Source: Corallococcus llansteffanensis
GTDB lineage: Bacteria; Myxococcota; Myxococcia; Myxococcales; Myxococcaceae
NCBI RefSeq assembly: GCF_003612055.1
Contig: NZ_RAWB01000018.1
Coordinates: 1 to 39,518, forward strand
Direction: 5' to 3'
Length of the DNA: 39,518 bases
The notes under the pieces are model-generated. The model was not told the origin of the DNA, did not search any database, and saw only the letters and a program-made list of their open reading frames with translations. Positions 19,614-28,087 of the stretch are shown one piece after another. Position 1 is the first letter of the stretch, and each line of letters starts with the position of its first letter. Both the position numbers and the translations under genes were made by a program.

Positions 19614-20999
19614 AAGTGGATGGCGATGGTCCTGCTGGTGGGCGTGGCGGTGGCGGGACTGCTGGTGACCCCGGCGGCACAGGTGAAGCAGGGCGGTCCC
19701 ATCAACCCCGCGGACACGGCCTGGCTGCTCACGGCCACGGCGCTGGTGCTGCTGATGACGCCCGGCCTGTCGTTCTTCTACGGCGGCATGGTGCGGCTGA
19801 AGAACGTCGTCTCCACGCTGATGCAGAGCTTCATCGCCATGGCGGTCATCAGCGTGCTGTGGGTCGTCGTGGGCTTCAGCCTGTGCTTCGGCGACAGCTT
19901 CCACGGCCTCATCGGCGACCCGCGCACCTTCTTCATGTTCAGCGGCGTGGGCGGTGAGACGCACCCGGACCTCGCGCCCACCGTGCCGCTGCTGCTCTTC
20001 GCGCTCTTCCAGCTCAAGTTCGCCATCATCACCCCGGCGCTCATCACCGGCGCGTTCGCGGAGCGCGTGCGCTTCAAGGCGTACCTGCTCTTCATGGTGC
20101 TCTTCAGCGTCTTCATCTACGCGCCGCTCGCCCACTGGACGTGGCACCCCGAGGGCTTCCTGCGCCAGTGGGGCGTGCTCGACTTCGCGGGCGGCACCGT
20201 CGTCCACATGTCCGCCGGCTTCGCCGCGCTCGCCGGCGCGCTCGTCCTGGGCCGCCGCCAGGTGCACCTGACGCACGCCACGCACGCGCCCGCCAACGTG
20301 CCCTTCGTGATGCTCGGCACCGGCATGCTGTGGTTCGGCTGGTTCGGCTTCAACGCGGGCTCCGCGCTGTCCGCCTCGTCGCTGGCCACGCTGGCCTTCG
20401 CCACCACCAACACCGCCTCCGCCGCCGCCATGCTCGGGTGGATCGCCTTCGACTGGCTGCGCGGCCGCAAGCCCAGCGCCATGGGGGCCTGCGTGGGCGC
20501 CGTGGTGGGGCTCGTCGCCGTCACGCCCGCCGCGGGCTTCATCACCGTGGGCCAGAGCATCCTCGTGGGCCTCGTCGCCAGCTTCGTCAGCAACGCCGCC
20601 GTCCACTTCAAGAGCCGCACCGCGCTGGATGACACGCTGGATGTCTTCCCCTGCCACGGCCTGGGCGGCGTGGTGGGCATGGTGCTCACCGGCGTGCTCG
20701 CCAAGGACGTGGGCCTGCTCTACGGCACCACGCGCACCTTTCTCATGCACCTGGCGGCGCTCGTCCTCGTGTCCGTCTTCTCCTTCGTGGGCTCGTGGCT
20801 CCTCTACAAGCTCGTGGACCGCATCGTCCCGCTGCGCGTCACCCCCGAGCAGGAGGAGGAGGGCCTGGACCTGAGCCAGCACGGCGAGACCGTGGGCGAG
20901 GTCCCCGCGGTGGCGCGGGTCGCCCTCCCTCCCGCGGCGAGCGCGCCCACTCCGCCGGCCTCCACCGAGCAGGGCCCGTCGGTGCCGGTGCCCGCGTAG
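19608..20999 (+). CDS. amt: Ammonium transporter (Amt family)
   Basis: This 463-residue membrane protein conducts ammonium/ammonia as a trimer in the inner membrane. Family marks include DTAWLLTATALVLLMTPGLS, FFYGGMVR, DFAGGTVVHMSAGFAALAGA with the pore His200, GFNAGSA, and FPCHGLGGVVGM with the twin pore His350. The first hydrophobic segment (residues 4-24) may be a cleaved signal, as in E. coli AmtB. A Pro/Ala-rich tail of about 40 residues follows the last helix. No glnK is adjacent, unlike in many bacteria, so PII control would act from elsewhere. The ATG at 19608 is used; an in-frame upstream extension to 19461 crosses the promoter and is not coding. Confidence 0.9.
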   Translation: MQKWMAMVLLVGVAVAGLLVTPAAQVKQGGPINPADTAWLLTATALVLLMTPGLSFFYGGMVRLKNVVSTLMQSFIAMAVISVLWVVVGFSLCFGDSFHGLIGDPRTFFMFSGVGGETHPDLAPTVPLLLFALFQLKFAIITPALITGAFAERVRFKAYLLFMVLFSVFIYAPLAHWTWHPEGFLRQWGVLDFAGGTVVHMSAGFAALAGALVLGRRQVHLTHATHAPANVPFVMLGTGMLWFGWFGFNAGSALSASSLATLAFATTNTASAAAMLGWIAFDWLRGRKPSAMGACVGAVVGLVAVTPAAGFITVGQSILVGLVASFVSNAAVHFKSRTALDDTLDVFPCHGLGGVVGMVLTGVLAKDVGLLYGTTRTFLMHLAALVLVSVFSFVGSWLLYKLVDRIVPLRVTPEQEEEGLDLSQHGETVGEVPAVARVALPPAASAPTPPASTEQGPSVPVPA

Positions 21000-21026
21000 C
21001 GGCCTTCCCCCAGCGAGGCTGGAGAT

Positions 21027-21060
21027 ACGGGGCTCCCCGCTTCACGCGGGTGGGCCCCGT
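21027..21060 (+). terminator. Terminator hairpin after amt
   Basis: A two-part stem: outer arms ACGGGGC (21027-21033) and GCCCCGT (21054-21060), inner arms CCCGC (21036-21040) and GCGGG (21046-21050) around loop TTCAC. It lies 28 nt after the amt stop. A short TGTTT follows. The remaining sequence to 21212 shows nothing I can assign. Confidence 0.55.
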
Positions 21061-21212
21061 GGTGTTTCCGGACCGGAGTGCGTGGCCCCGGGAGGCCGGC
21101 TCCTGTCGGGAATGGGATGGGCGGCGGAGCAAGGCCTCTCAAGATGCGTACTCCATGTCTTGCGGCTGACTCCCGCCTCAAGTGAATTTCGAGCGCCTGC
21201 CCAGCGGCCGGG

Positions 21213-21274
21213 CCCCAAAGCGTCGAGTGAAGGCCAGTCCTCGGGGGGAGGCTGGTTTCACCGATGGGGCGCGC
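21213..21274 (+). promoter_or_regulatory. Conserved leader of haem lipoprotein copy 1
   Basis: The 62 nt before the ATG are clearly alike in all three lipoprotein genes. They start with CCCC, pass through TCGAGTGAAG and a G-rich box, and end GATGGGGCGCGC before ATG. Coding conservation cannot explain this, because the frames upstream differ in the third copy. It probably holds the leader and RBS, perhaps with a -10 (TCGAGT/TAGAGT/TAGGGT). Confidence 0.5.
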
Positions 21275-23500
21275 ATGTCGCAGGGACGCAAGGAGTTGAA
21301 GTCGAGGAGGTCCAGGTCGGCGTGGCTGTGGGGGGCTCTGCTTGTGTGCAGCAGTTGCTCCAGGGAACCGGCGCCCGTCGAAGCGCCCGGGGCGGCAAGC
21401 ACCACGCAGGAGGAGGGAGGCGCCACGTCCAGTCTGCGTGAGCTGCCCTTCGTGGACGGGCTGTCCGTCACCGGGACCTTCGCCCAGAAGCTGGAGCGGC
21501 CCACGCCGCTGGGGGAGACGACGGCCGTGCACGTGAAGCTGCCGCCCGCCGTCGACCCGCGGCTCGAGGGGAGCCTCGTGCGAGTGGTCGGGACCCCGGA
21601 GGACCCCGTGGTCCTCTTCCGCTCCGACACCCTGGCGGAGCTGGGCGCCATCCCCAGCAGCCCCGGTCCCGAATTCTTCACCCGCTTTGCCCAGCTCGCG
21701 GACCCGGAGCGCCGGGAGGCGAGCGAGCCGCGGGGGGCCGGGGGCGAGTCCGGGGAGGTCACCCGGGAGACCCTCCTGTTCAACGGCCGTCACCCGACCG
21801 CGCGCTTCGAGGCGCCCCCACTGGACGCTCGCGCCTTGCGGAACGGGGACCTGGTGGCCTTCGACGGCTGCCCGCTGCGGCCCACCTCCACCCAGGCCCA
21901 ATGGGACCGGACGCAGATCATCCGGGACCCGGCCGTCGTGCTGGACCCGGCGCGCACGTGGGACCCCTGTACCGGCGCCGGGACGAAGGGCGGGGTGTGG
22001 ACCTTCGCGCACCTGATGCGGCAGATGGCCCAGGGGTCGGGCGTGAGTCCCGAGACCTTCGTGACACACTGGCTTTCACGCTGGCTCAATGACTATCAGG
22101 TCAACGGCGACAACGTGCCGGCGCGCCGGAAGATGTATGACGAAGTCATCGCCCCGTGGGCCGCCGCGAGCGGGACCCTGTCCTCCCTCCAGCAGGACGC
22201 CACCACGGGCCGCTGGGAGGTGGTGCTGGACCGGCCGCTGGACCTGGGCATCGCGCCCTTCCGCCTGCTGGCCATCGTCAACCGCGTCGACCTGGCCCGT
22301 GGCACGGGGGGCGGCCATGGCCGGCTGGAGACCGCGGGCGAGCTGCGCTTCGTGTTCGGGCTCACCCGGCCCTCGCCCTGGGGCCGGGGCGGGACGGAGG
22401 CGACCTGCAACCTCAAGCCCTTCACCCTCATTGTCGAGTACGGGGTGCCTCGCACGGGCTGCCTGAACGTCATCCTCTGGGCGCAGCAGTGGGCACAGCT
22501 GGGGACGCATGCGAGCTTCGACGCGCTCTATCGCGCGCGGCTCACGGCGATGACGGAGAGCGTCGTCCTGCGCGGCCGTGCCCCCGGCAAGGGCAACCAG
22601 AACGCGCTCAACCAGCTGCGCACCAATGAAATCGCCCTGGGAGGAATGGCCGAAGGCCTGCCGTGGGAGCTGCGGGAGTTCAGCCTGACGGACGAGGACC
22701 CTGGCCAGGGCACCGACCTGCCCTCCAACGGGTTGCTGCGTCCGCACACGCTGGCGCTGACGCCGGATGACGCCACCCATGACTTCCGGACGGACCCCGA
22801 CGTCGACAGCTTCGTGCGCACGCTCGTCAAGGGCGGGGTCGCGCAGCCGGTGCAGGTTCCCGGCCAGTGCACCGCGAGCTTCGCCGTGCCCTCCAGGGTC
22901 CAGGGCAGGCCCTTCCTGGGCGGCAACTCGCTGGTGGTGCCGCCCACCCACTGGGAGGCCCTCAACGTGGTCCCCACCGACGCCAGTGAGGTCTGCGCGC
23001 GCAAGGAGTTCTCCATCAATACCTGCAATGGCTGTCACTTCAAGGACACGGGCACCACCGACTTCTCCGGCGTCAACAACACCGCCTTCACGCACATCAG
23101 TCCCACGTCGGGCATCCCGGCGCGACTGTCGAAGTTCCTGACGGGCGGTGGCGCGGGCTTCATGTTCCTCGTCCCGGACGCCCAGTTCGGTCCTTCGGTG
23201 ACGTCGTGGCCGTTCGCGGACCTGCTGCGCCGCCACCAGCGCTTGTATGACATTGCCCACTGCACCGTCTGTGGGCTCTTCCTCGGGGTCGACCCGGGCT
23301 TCCTGGTCCAGATGGAGACGCTCGCCGGGGTGGTGCCCCTCGACATGCCTTTCGGCTCCTGGACGCCACCGTTCAAGGTGGGGCCCATCCGTGACGTCGC
23401 GGTGGTGAAGCAGCTCCTGGAGCTGCTCCCCGGCTTCAAGGCGGACCTCCGGGACATGCCGCTCGACTTCCACCGGCCGCCGGAGGTCTTCGTCCACTGA
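21275..23500 (+). CDS. Large monohaem c-type lipoprotein, copy 1
   Basis: This 741-residue protein has an exported N-terminus ending VCSSCS (lipid Cys28; the -3 residue is Cys, atypical compared with the other copies). The body has conserved blocks DPCTGAG, WLNDYQVNGDNVPARR, APFRLLAIVNRVDLA, AGELRFVFGL, PFTLIVEYGVPRTGC, NQLRTNEIAL and LPWELREF. Near the C-terminus is a single haem c motif CNGCH (584-588), then CTVC without His. I recognise the VNRxDLA/RTNEI/WELREF pattern as an uncharacterised secreted family but know no function. Cytochrome-like electron transfer or peroxidase activity at the cell surface is a guess. The ATG at 21275 was chosen over 21182 because the copies align from there and it gives the signal peptide. 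Confidence 0.75.
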   Translation: MSQGRKELKSRRSRSAWLWGALLVCSSCSREPAPVEAPGAASTTQEEGGATSSLRELPFVDGLSVTGTFAQKLERPTPLGETTAVHVKLPPAVDPRLEGSLVRVVGTPEDPVVLFRSDTLAELGAIPSSPGPEFFTRFAQLADPERREASEPRGAGGESGEVTRETLLFNGRHPTARFEAPPLDARALRNGDLVAFDGCPLRPTSTQAQWDRTQIIRDPAVVLDPARTWDPCTGAGTKGGVWTFAHLMRQMAQGSGVSPETFVTHWLSRWLNDYQVNGDNVPARRKMYDEVIAPWAAASGTLSSLQQDATTGRWEVVLDRPLDLGIAPFRLLAIVNRVDLARGTGGGHGRLETAGELRFVFGLTRPSPWGRGGTEATCNLKPFTLIVEYGVPRTGCLNVILWAQQWAQLGTHASFDALYRARLTAMTESVVLRGRAPGKGNQNALNQLRTNEIALGGMAEGLPWELREFSLTDEDPGQGTDLPSNGLLRPHTLALTPDDATHDFRTDPDVDSFVRTLVKGGVAQPVQVPGQCTASFAVPSRVQGRPFLGGNSLVVPPTHWEALNVVPTDASEVCARKEFSINTCNGCHFKDTGTTDFSGVNNTAFTHISPTSGIPARLSKFLTGGGAGFMFLVPDAQFGPSVTSWPFADLLRRHQRLYDIAHCTVCGLFLGVDPGFLVQMETLAGVVPLDMPFGSWTPPFKVGPIRDVAVVKQLLELLPGFKADLRDMPLDFHRPPEVFVH

Positions 23501-23529
23501 CAGGCCTACGGCGGGGGCTCCCCCCTGTC
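23499..23529 (+). terminator. Hairpin between lipoprotein copies 1 and 2
   Basis: Outer arms GACAGG (23499-23504, overlapping the stop) and CCTGTC (23524-23529), with an inner GGGG/CCCC stem around 23513-23524. It could end transcription of copy 1, so copy 2 may use its own promoter. Confidence 0.45.
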
Positions 23530-23577
23530 TTGCGTCGGACGGAGGGCCGGCACCTCCGTGTCTGCGCATGACCCGGG

Positions 23578-23639
23578 CCCCGGTGCGTAGAGTGAAGCCC
23601 ATTCTTCCGGGGGAGGATGGATTCACCGGTGGGGCGCGC
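23578..23639 (+). promoter_or_regulatory. Conserved leader of haem lipoprotein copy 2
   Basis: The same 62-nt leader as copy 1, from CCCC to GGTGGGGCGCGC before ATG, with GTAGAGTGAAG where copy 1 has GTCGAGTGAAG. Equal length and high similarity show that the duplicated unit included this region. Confidence 0.5.
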
Positions 23640-25886
23640 ATGCTGCAGGAACGCAAGGAATTGAAGTCGTGGAGGTCCAGGTCGGCGTGGCTGTGGGGGG
23701 CCGTGCTGGCGGTCAGCGGTTGCTCGAAGGAAGCCGCGCCGCCCGCGGAGGCGCCGGCGGTGCGAACCGCCCAGGCGCGCGCGCAGGTCGAAACGCCTGG
23801 CTCCACCACCAGTCTGGGCGAGCTGCCCTTCGTGGATGCGCTGTCGGTCACCGGGCTCTTCATCCAGAAGCTGGAGCAGCCCACTTCGATGGGGGAGACG
23901 ACGGCCGTGCACGTGAAGCTGCCGCCTCCGGCCAACCGGGAGCTCGCGGAGAGTCTCGTGCGCGTGGTCGGAGACCCGGAGGATCCCGTGGTCCTGTTCC
24001 GCTCCGACGCCCTGGTCCAACTGGGCGCGATTCCCCAGAGCCCCGGACCCGAATTCTTCACCCTCTTCTCCCAGCTCCCGGAGTCGGAGCTGGAGCGCCG
24101 GTGGTCGAGCGATCCGCGGATGCCCCGGGGCGGGTTCGGAGCGCTCACCCGGGAAAGCATCCTGTTCAACGGTCGCCACCCGGCCGCGCGCTTCGAGGGG
24201 CTCGCGGTGGATGCCAGGGCCTTCCGGGACGGTGCCCTCATCCCCATCACCTCCTGCCCGGTGCTGCCCGCCTCCACCGAGGAGCTCTGGGGGAGGACGC
24301 TGCTGGTCCGGGACCCGGCCGTCGTGCTGGACCCGGCGCGCACGTGGGACCCCTGTACCGGCGCGGGCACGCAGGGCGGCGTGTGGACCTTCGCGCACCT
24401 CATGCGGCAGATGGCCCAGGGCTCCGGCACGAGCCCCGAGGACTTCGTGACGCAATGGCTGTCACTCTGGCTCAATGACTATCAGGTCAACGGTGACAAC
24501 GTGCCGGCGCGTCGGAAGGTCTATGACGAGGTGATTGCCCCCTGGGCCGCCGCCAGCGGCGTGCTGTCCGGCCTCCAGCTCAACCCCGTCACGGGCCGCT
24601 GGGAGGTCCTGCTCGGGGATCCGCTGAACCTGGACATCGCCCCCTTCCGCCTGGTGGCCATCGTCAATCGCATCGACCTGGCCCGCAACACGGCCGGAGG
24701 CTACGGCCGCGTGTCCTCCGCGGGCGAGCTGCGCTTCGTGTTCGGCCTCACCCGACCCTCGCCCTGGGGAAGGGGCGGGACGGAGGAGACCTGCAACCCC
24801 AGGCCCTTCACCGTCATCTTCGAGTACGGGGTGCCGCGCGCGGGTTGCCAGAAGGTCAAGGGGTGGGCGCGGCAGTGGGCGCAGCTGGGCACCCATGCCA
24901 CCTTCGACGAGTCCTACCTCTCACAGCTGGAGGCGATGACCCAGGGTGTCGTCCTGCATGGCAAGGCCCCCGGCGGGGGCAACCAGAGCGCGCTCAACCA
25001 GCTGCGCACCAATGAGATTGCCCTGGGGCTGGGTGAGGCGAAGCCGTGGGAGCTGCGGGAGTTCCGCCTGACGGACGAGGACCCTGTCCACGGCACCGAC
25101 CGACCTTCCAACGGGCTGTTGCGGGTGCATACGGTGGCGCTGACGCCGGATGACGCGACCCACGACTCCCAGACGGATCCCGACGTCGACGTCTTCGTGC
25201 GGACGATCGTCAAGAACGGGGTCCGGCAGCCGGTGCAGGTCCCCACCCGGTGCGCCGCGAACTTCGCCCTGCCGCCCCTGTTCAACGGCAAGTCCTTCCA
25301 GGGTGGCAATGCGCTGGTGGCCCCGCCCACCCACTGGGCCGCCCTCAACGCGCTGCCCACCGATGCCAGCGAGGTCTGCGCGCGCAAGGAGTTCTCCGGC
25401 AACACCTGCAACGGCTGCCACTTCAAGGACACGGGCACCACCGACTTCTCCGGTGGCGACAACAACAACGCCTTCACGCATGTCAGCCCCACCACGGGCA
25501 TCCCGGCGAGGCTGTCGAAGTTCCTGACGGGCGGTGGCGCGGGCTTCATGTTCCTCGTCCCGGACGCGCAGTTCGGCGCCTCGGTGACGTCATGGCCGTT
25601 CGCGGACCTGCTGCGCCGTCACCAGCTGCTGTACGACCTGGCCGCCTGCTCCACCTGTGGACGCTTCCTCGCATTGGAGCCGGGCTTCCTGGGGCGGATG
25701 GAGGCGCTCGCCGGGGCGGTGCCCTACGAGGGGGTCCCCGGCTCACGCAAGCCGCCGTTCAAGGTGGGGCCCATCCGTGACGTCGCGATGGTGGAGAAGA
25801 TCCTGGAGCTGCGTCCCGGCTTCAAGGCGGACCTCCGGGACACGCCGCTCGGCCTGCTCCGGCCGCCAGAGGTCTTCGTCCACTGA
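23640..25886 (+). CDS. Large monohaem c-type lipoprotein, copy 2
   Basis: This 748-residue protein is closely similar to copy 1 along its whole length. The signal peptide ends VSGC with lipid Cys28, a regular lipobox. The haem c motif CNGCH is at 590-594, followed after about 90 residues by CSTC. The same blocks are present: DPCTGAGT, WLNDYQVNGDN, APFRLVAIVNRIDLA, ELRFVFGLTRPSPWG, NQLRTNEIAL and KPWELREF. It differs mainly in the linker after the lipid Cys and around residues 155-175. The start at 23640 parallels copy 1; an in-frame ATG at 23568 lies within the leader region. The stop is 5 nt from the stop of the opposite-strand lipoprotein. The function is unknown. Confidence 0.75.
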   Translation: MLQERKELKSWRSRSAWLWGAVLAVSGCSKEAAPPAEAPAVRTAQARAQVETPGSTTSLGELPFVDALSVTGLFIQKLEQPTSMGETTAVHVKLPPPANRELAESLVRVVGDPEDPVVLFRSDALVQLGAIPQSPGPEFFTLFSQLPESELERRWSSDPRMPRGGFGALTRESILFNGRHPAARFEGLAVDARAFRDGALIPITSCPVLPASTEELWGRTLLVRDPAVVLDPARTWDPCTGAGTQGGVWTFAHLMRQMAQGSGTSPEDFVTQWLSLWLNDYQVNGDNVPARRKVYDEVIAPWAAASGVLSGLQLNPVTGRWEVLLGDPLNLDIAPFRLVAIVNRIDLARNTAGGYGRVSSAGELRFVFGLTRPSPWGRGGTEETCNPRPFTVIFEYGVPRAGCQKVKGWARQWAQLGTHATFDESYLSQLEAMTQGVVLHGKAPGGGNQSALNQLRTNEIALGLGEAKPWELREFRLTDEDPVHGTDRPSNGLLRVHTVALTPDDATHDSQTDPDVDVFVRTIVKNGVRQPVQVPTRCAANFALPPLFNGKSFQGGNALVAPPTHWAALNALPTDASEVCARKEFSGNTCNGCHFKDTGTTDFSGGDNNNAFTHVSPTTGIPARLSKFLTGGGAGFMFLVPDAQFGASVTSWPFADLLRRHQLLYDLAACSTCGRFLALEPGFLGRMEALAGAVPYEGVPGSRKPPFKVGPIRDVAMVEKILELRPGFKADLRDTPLGLLRPPEVFVH

Positions 25887-25891
25887 CAGGC

Positions 25892-26344
25892 CTACGGCGA
25901 GGGCTCGCGCTTCAGGAGGACGGGGAGGCCTTCCGCGTCCTCCTCGCGGGCCCTGACGTTCAAGCCCCCGTCCGCGCCGAGCGTCAGGCAGGGCTCCAGC
26001 GCTTCGGGCTCCGGGCTCATGCAGACGCGGCCCTCCGCTCCCCGCTCCAGTCGCACCTCGCGGCGCTCCAGCTCGACGGGGGGCAGGTGGGCGGACACGA
26101 CGTGGAGGAGGGTCGCGGTCCCGTCCTCCCTCACCTTCAACTGCAGCAGGCCCACGTGGCGCGGCGGCCGGCCGTTGTAGATGCCCGGCGCGACCAGGGG
26201 CTGCGCGGACTTCGCGGGCTCCGCGGGCGGTGCGAGCTCCGCGGGCGGCTGCGGCGCCGCCGCGGGTCGGGTGCAGGCGAGGGCGCTGGCGACCACCAGC
26301 GCCGCGAAAGGGCTCCGGGAGGCGTGGACCCCTCCCGGGCTCAC
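25892..26344 (-). CDS. Small lipoprotein, last gene of zincin operon
   Basis: This 150-residue protein starts at a GTG whose bases overlap the upstream stop (GTGA), so it is translationally coupled to the 81-residue gene. The signal ends VASALAC, with lipid Cys24, followed by a Pro/Ala linker (about 25-52). The mature domain looks beta-rich (VGLLQLKVREDGTATLLHVV, RREVRLERG, RVCMSPEPEALEPC) with two Cys that could pair. No family is recognised. Its last codons and stop lie in the 20-nt stretch that is also found after the stop of lipoprotein copy 1, so its end overlaps a duplication border. As a lipoprotein behind a candidate protease toxin it could be a protective or anchoring partner (inference). 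Confidence 0.65.
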   Translation of the reverse strand: MSPGGVHASRSPFAALVVASALACTRPAAAPQPPAELAPPAEPAKSAQPLVAPGIYNGRPPRHVGLLQLKVREDGTATLLHVVSAHLPPVELERREVRLERGAEGRVCMSPEPEALEPCLTLGADGGLNVRAREEDAEGLPVLLKREPSP

Positions 26345-26586
26345 CGGGGCGCGTTCCGGATCTGCACGGTGGAGCGGAGGAACTGGCCCTCCGGCCCGTA
26401 CTCGCGCAGCGTCCTGCGGTCTCCTTCCTGGAAGGCGACCACCTTCACGACGGGCACCAGCTCGCCCGCTTCGTTCTTCGCGTAGCGGATGGAGGGGGGG
26501 ACCTCCTTGGCGTCGACGGTCTTGGTGACTTCCTTCGTCGCGCCGTCGACGAACTGGATGGTCCCTGGATGCTTGGGCTCACTCAT
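26341..26586 (-). CDS. 81-residue protein between zincin and lipoprotein
   Basis: This small soluble protein has no signal peptide. It looks like a single beta-rich domain: TIQFVDGATKEVTKTVDAKE, then LVPVVKVVAFQEGDRRTLRE and GQFLRSTVQIRN. The ATG at 26586 has GAGGAG 8 nt upstream, so it is strongly translated; an in-frame start at 26604 has no RBS. It lies 27 nt after the metalloprotease gene and overlaps the next gene by 4 nt, so the three form an operon. I do not recognise the family. Chaperone, inhibitor or immunity protein for the protease are possible roles by position only. Confidence 0.62.
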   Translation of the reverse strand: MSEPKHPGTIQFVDGATKEVTKTVDAKEVPPSIRYAKNEAGELVPVVKVVAFQEGDRRTLREYGPEGQFLRSTVQIRNAPR

Positions 26587-26613
26587 GACTGAAGCTCCTC
26601 TCATGGCCGCGCC

Positions 26614-27834
26614 TCACGGCTTCCCGGCGAGCAGTGAATCGATGATCTTGAAGCGCTCGGGCATCATCGCCCGGACCTCCGCCTCCTGCGACGTGCCCTT
26701 CACCTGCTGGTAGAGCTGGAGCGTCTCTCCGAAGTCCTCGCCCGGGGCCGCCTTCGCGTACTTCGAAGGCACGATGCCGTCGCTCTTGATGGCGGCCTTC
26801 CAGCCATCCCAGCGCTTGTCGCTGTCGTCGGAGCCCCACTTCTTCATGGAGAGCGTGTGGCCCGTCTCGTGGATCATCGTGCCGTCGAGGTAGTCCTGGG
26901 ACTGCTTCGGCTTGCTCGGATAGACGTTGATGACGCCGTCGGCGCCGGCCGTCATGTACGAGGAGAAGTTGGGGTCGTTGTACTCCTTGGCCCAGTAGGC
27001 GTCGTCGGGGTTCTGCTTGCCCTCGACCAGCACCTCCTTGACGAGCGCGCGGCTGGACTTGGGCAGCGCGGCGAGCCCCTTGGCCACCTCGTCGATGCTG
27101 TGGGTGGAGGTCTTGTCCGCCTTCTTGGGCAGGTAGACGGGGATCTTCTTGCCGTCCACCTCCACCTCGTACTTCACGGCGTCGGCCTTGCCGCCCTGGA
27201 ACGCGATGTCCTTCACGTTCGAGGGCCCGTGCAGCTTGTAGGGCAGCCGCTTGTCCTTGAAGGCATCCTTCTGGGGCGCCACGACGTCCGGCGTGGCGGG
27301 CTGGTCCGTGAGGAACTTCTGGAGCTGCGCGGTCTGCTTGCCCGCGTCCGCCTTCTTGAAGGCGTCCGTGCCCAGCTTCTTGTCCAGCGCCGCGCGCGCG
27401 GGCCCGGACAGGTCGCGGTTGGTGCCGCCCACGTACTTCAGCAGCTTCTGCTGGTCCGCCTCCTTCAGCCCCTGGAAGCCGGGCGAGGCGGCGAGCGCGT
27501 TGAGCGTCTTGCAGGCCGCGCTGTTCTTCGGATGGAGCGCGAGCTGCTGATCCAGCGTCTTGCGCACGTCCGCGCCAAGCTTCACATCGGTCTTGGGCGC
27601 CGCGGCGCCGGCCTTGGCACCGGCCTTCGCGCCGGCCTTGCCGCCCTCTGTCTGGGGCTTGGGCCGGGCGACCTCCGCTTCCTCGAAGCGGCTCTCGTAC
27701 CGGGCCTCGCGGAGCTTGGAGGCGGTCTCCGCCGTGTTCTTCTGGGCCGCCTTGGGCGCAGGAGGAGGCGTGGTGCGTTCGGACCGCGAGAGCGGCGATG
27801 GGCCTGTTCCGGCGCCCCCAATGCGACGGGTCAT
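26614..27834 (-). CDS. Zincin metalloprotease, effector-like
   Basis: This 406-residue protein has a disordered N-terminus (about 1-95; Pro/Ala/Lys-rich, with tandem KAGA units), a helical middle (100-190) and a C-terminal protease domain. The zinc site is HETGH (His322, Glu323, His326); the likely third ligand is Glu366 or Glu370 in GEDFGETLQLY, about 40 residues on, as in gluzincin-type toxins. Only a few other conserved marks are visible, so no peptidase family is assigned. There is no signal peptide, so export would need a dedicated system or cell lysis. The ATG at 27834 has AGGA about 8 nt upstream; a GTG at 27858 would add 8 residues. The gene heads a three-gene operon and has a plausible promoter at 27895-27924. 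Confidence 0.72.
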   Translation of the reverse strand: MTRRIGGAGTGPSPLSRSERTTPPPAPKAAQKNTAETASKLREARYESRFEEAEVARPKPQTEGGKAGAKAGAKAGAAAPKTDVKLGADVRKTLDQQLALHPKNSAACKTLNALAASPGFQGLKEADQQKLLKYVGGTNRDLSGPARAALDKKLGTDAFKKADAGKQTAQLQKFLTDQPATPDVVAPQKDAFKDKRLPYKLHGPSNVKDIAFQGGKADAVKYEVEVDGKKIPVYLPKKADKTSTHSIDEVAKGLAALPKSSRALVKEVLVEGKQNPDDAYWAKEYNDPNFSSYMTAGADGVINVYPSKPKQSQDYLDGTMIHETGHTLSMKKWGSDDSDKRWDGWKAAIKSDGIVPSKYAKAAPGEDFGETLQLYQQVKGTSQEAEVRAMMPERFKIIDSLLAGKP

Positions 27835-27894
27835 GATTCGATCCTGAGCGAAGCTCACCCGGCATCCCCAAGAAGCCGGGAGGTTCAGTTCGCG

Positions 27895-27924
27895 ATACTA
27901 CTGGAAGTGCGGGTTCCGTGTGAA
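27895..27924 (-). promoter_or_regulatory. Sigma-70-like promoter for the zincin operon
   Basis: On the minus strand, TTCACA (complement of 27919-27924, 5/6 match) and TAGTAT (complement of 27895-27900, 4/6 match) are 18 nt apart. Transcription would start near 27888, leaving a leader of about 55 nt that includes a CCCGGC/GCCGGG hairpin. Confidence 0.45.
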
Positions 27925-28044
27925 GCCAGGGGGAAGCGAAAGGCCCGGCGCCCCGGCCCTGCAAGGCAGACGCCTGTCTGGAATTGGATAGGGTCAGGAT
28001 CTGGAAACAATCAGAACCGACGCTGCCCCGTCCTGTGTCTCACT

Positions 28045-28074
28045 TTGACTCAGTGTGTGAGTCTGAGGTCTACT
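28045..28074 (+). promoter_or_regulatory. Promoter and overlapping operator for lipoprotein copy 3
   Basis: TTGACT (28045-28050) and TCTACT (28069-28074) are 18 nt apart. A perfect inverted repeat, GACTCA (28047-28052) and TGAGTC (28058-28063) with a 5-nt centre, overlaps the -35 box and spacer, where a repressor would block RNA polymerase. Confidence 0.4.
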
Positions 28075-28087
28075 CATACCCTTGCAT

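Noticed and set aside
22076-24475. 799-residue minus-strand frame spanning lipoprotein copies 1 and 2
   Set aside because: It repeats itself because it is antisense to two paralogues; it has no RBS or domain.
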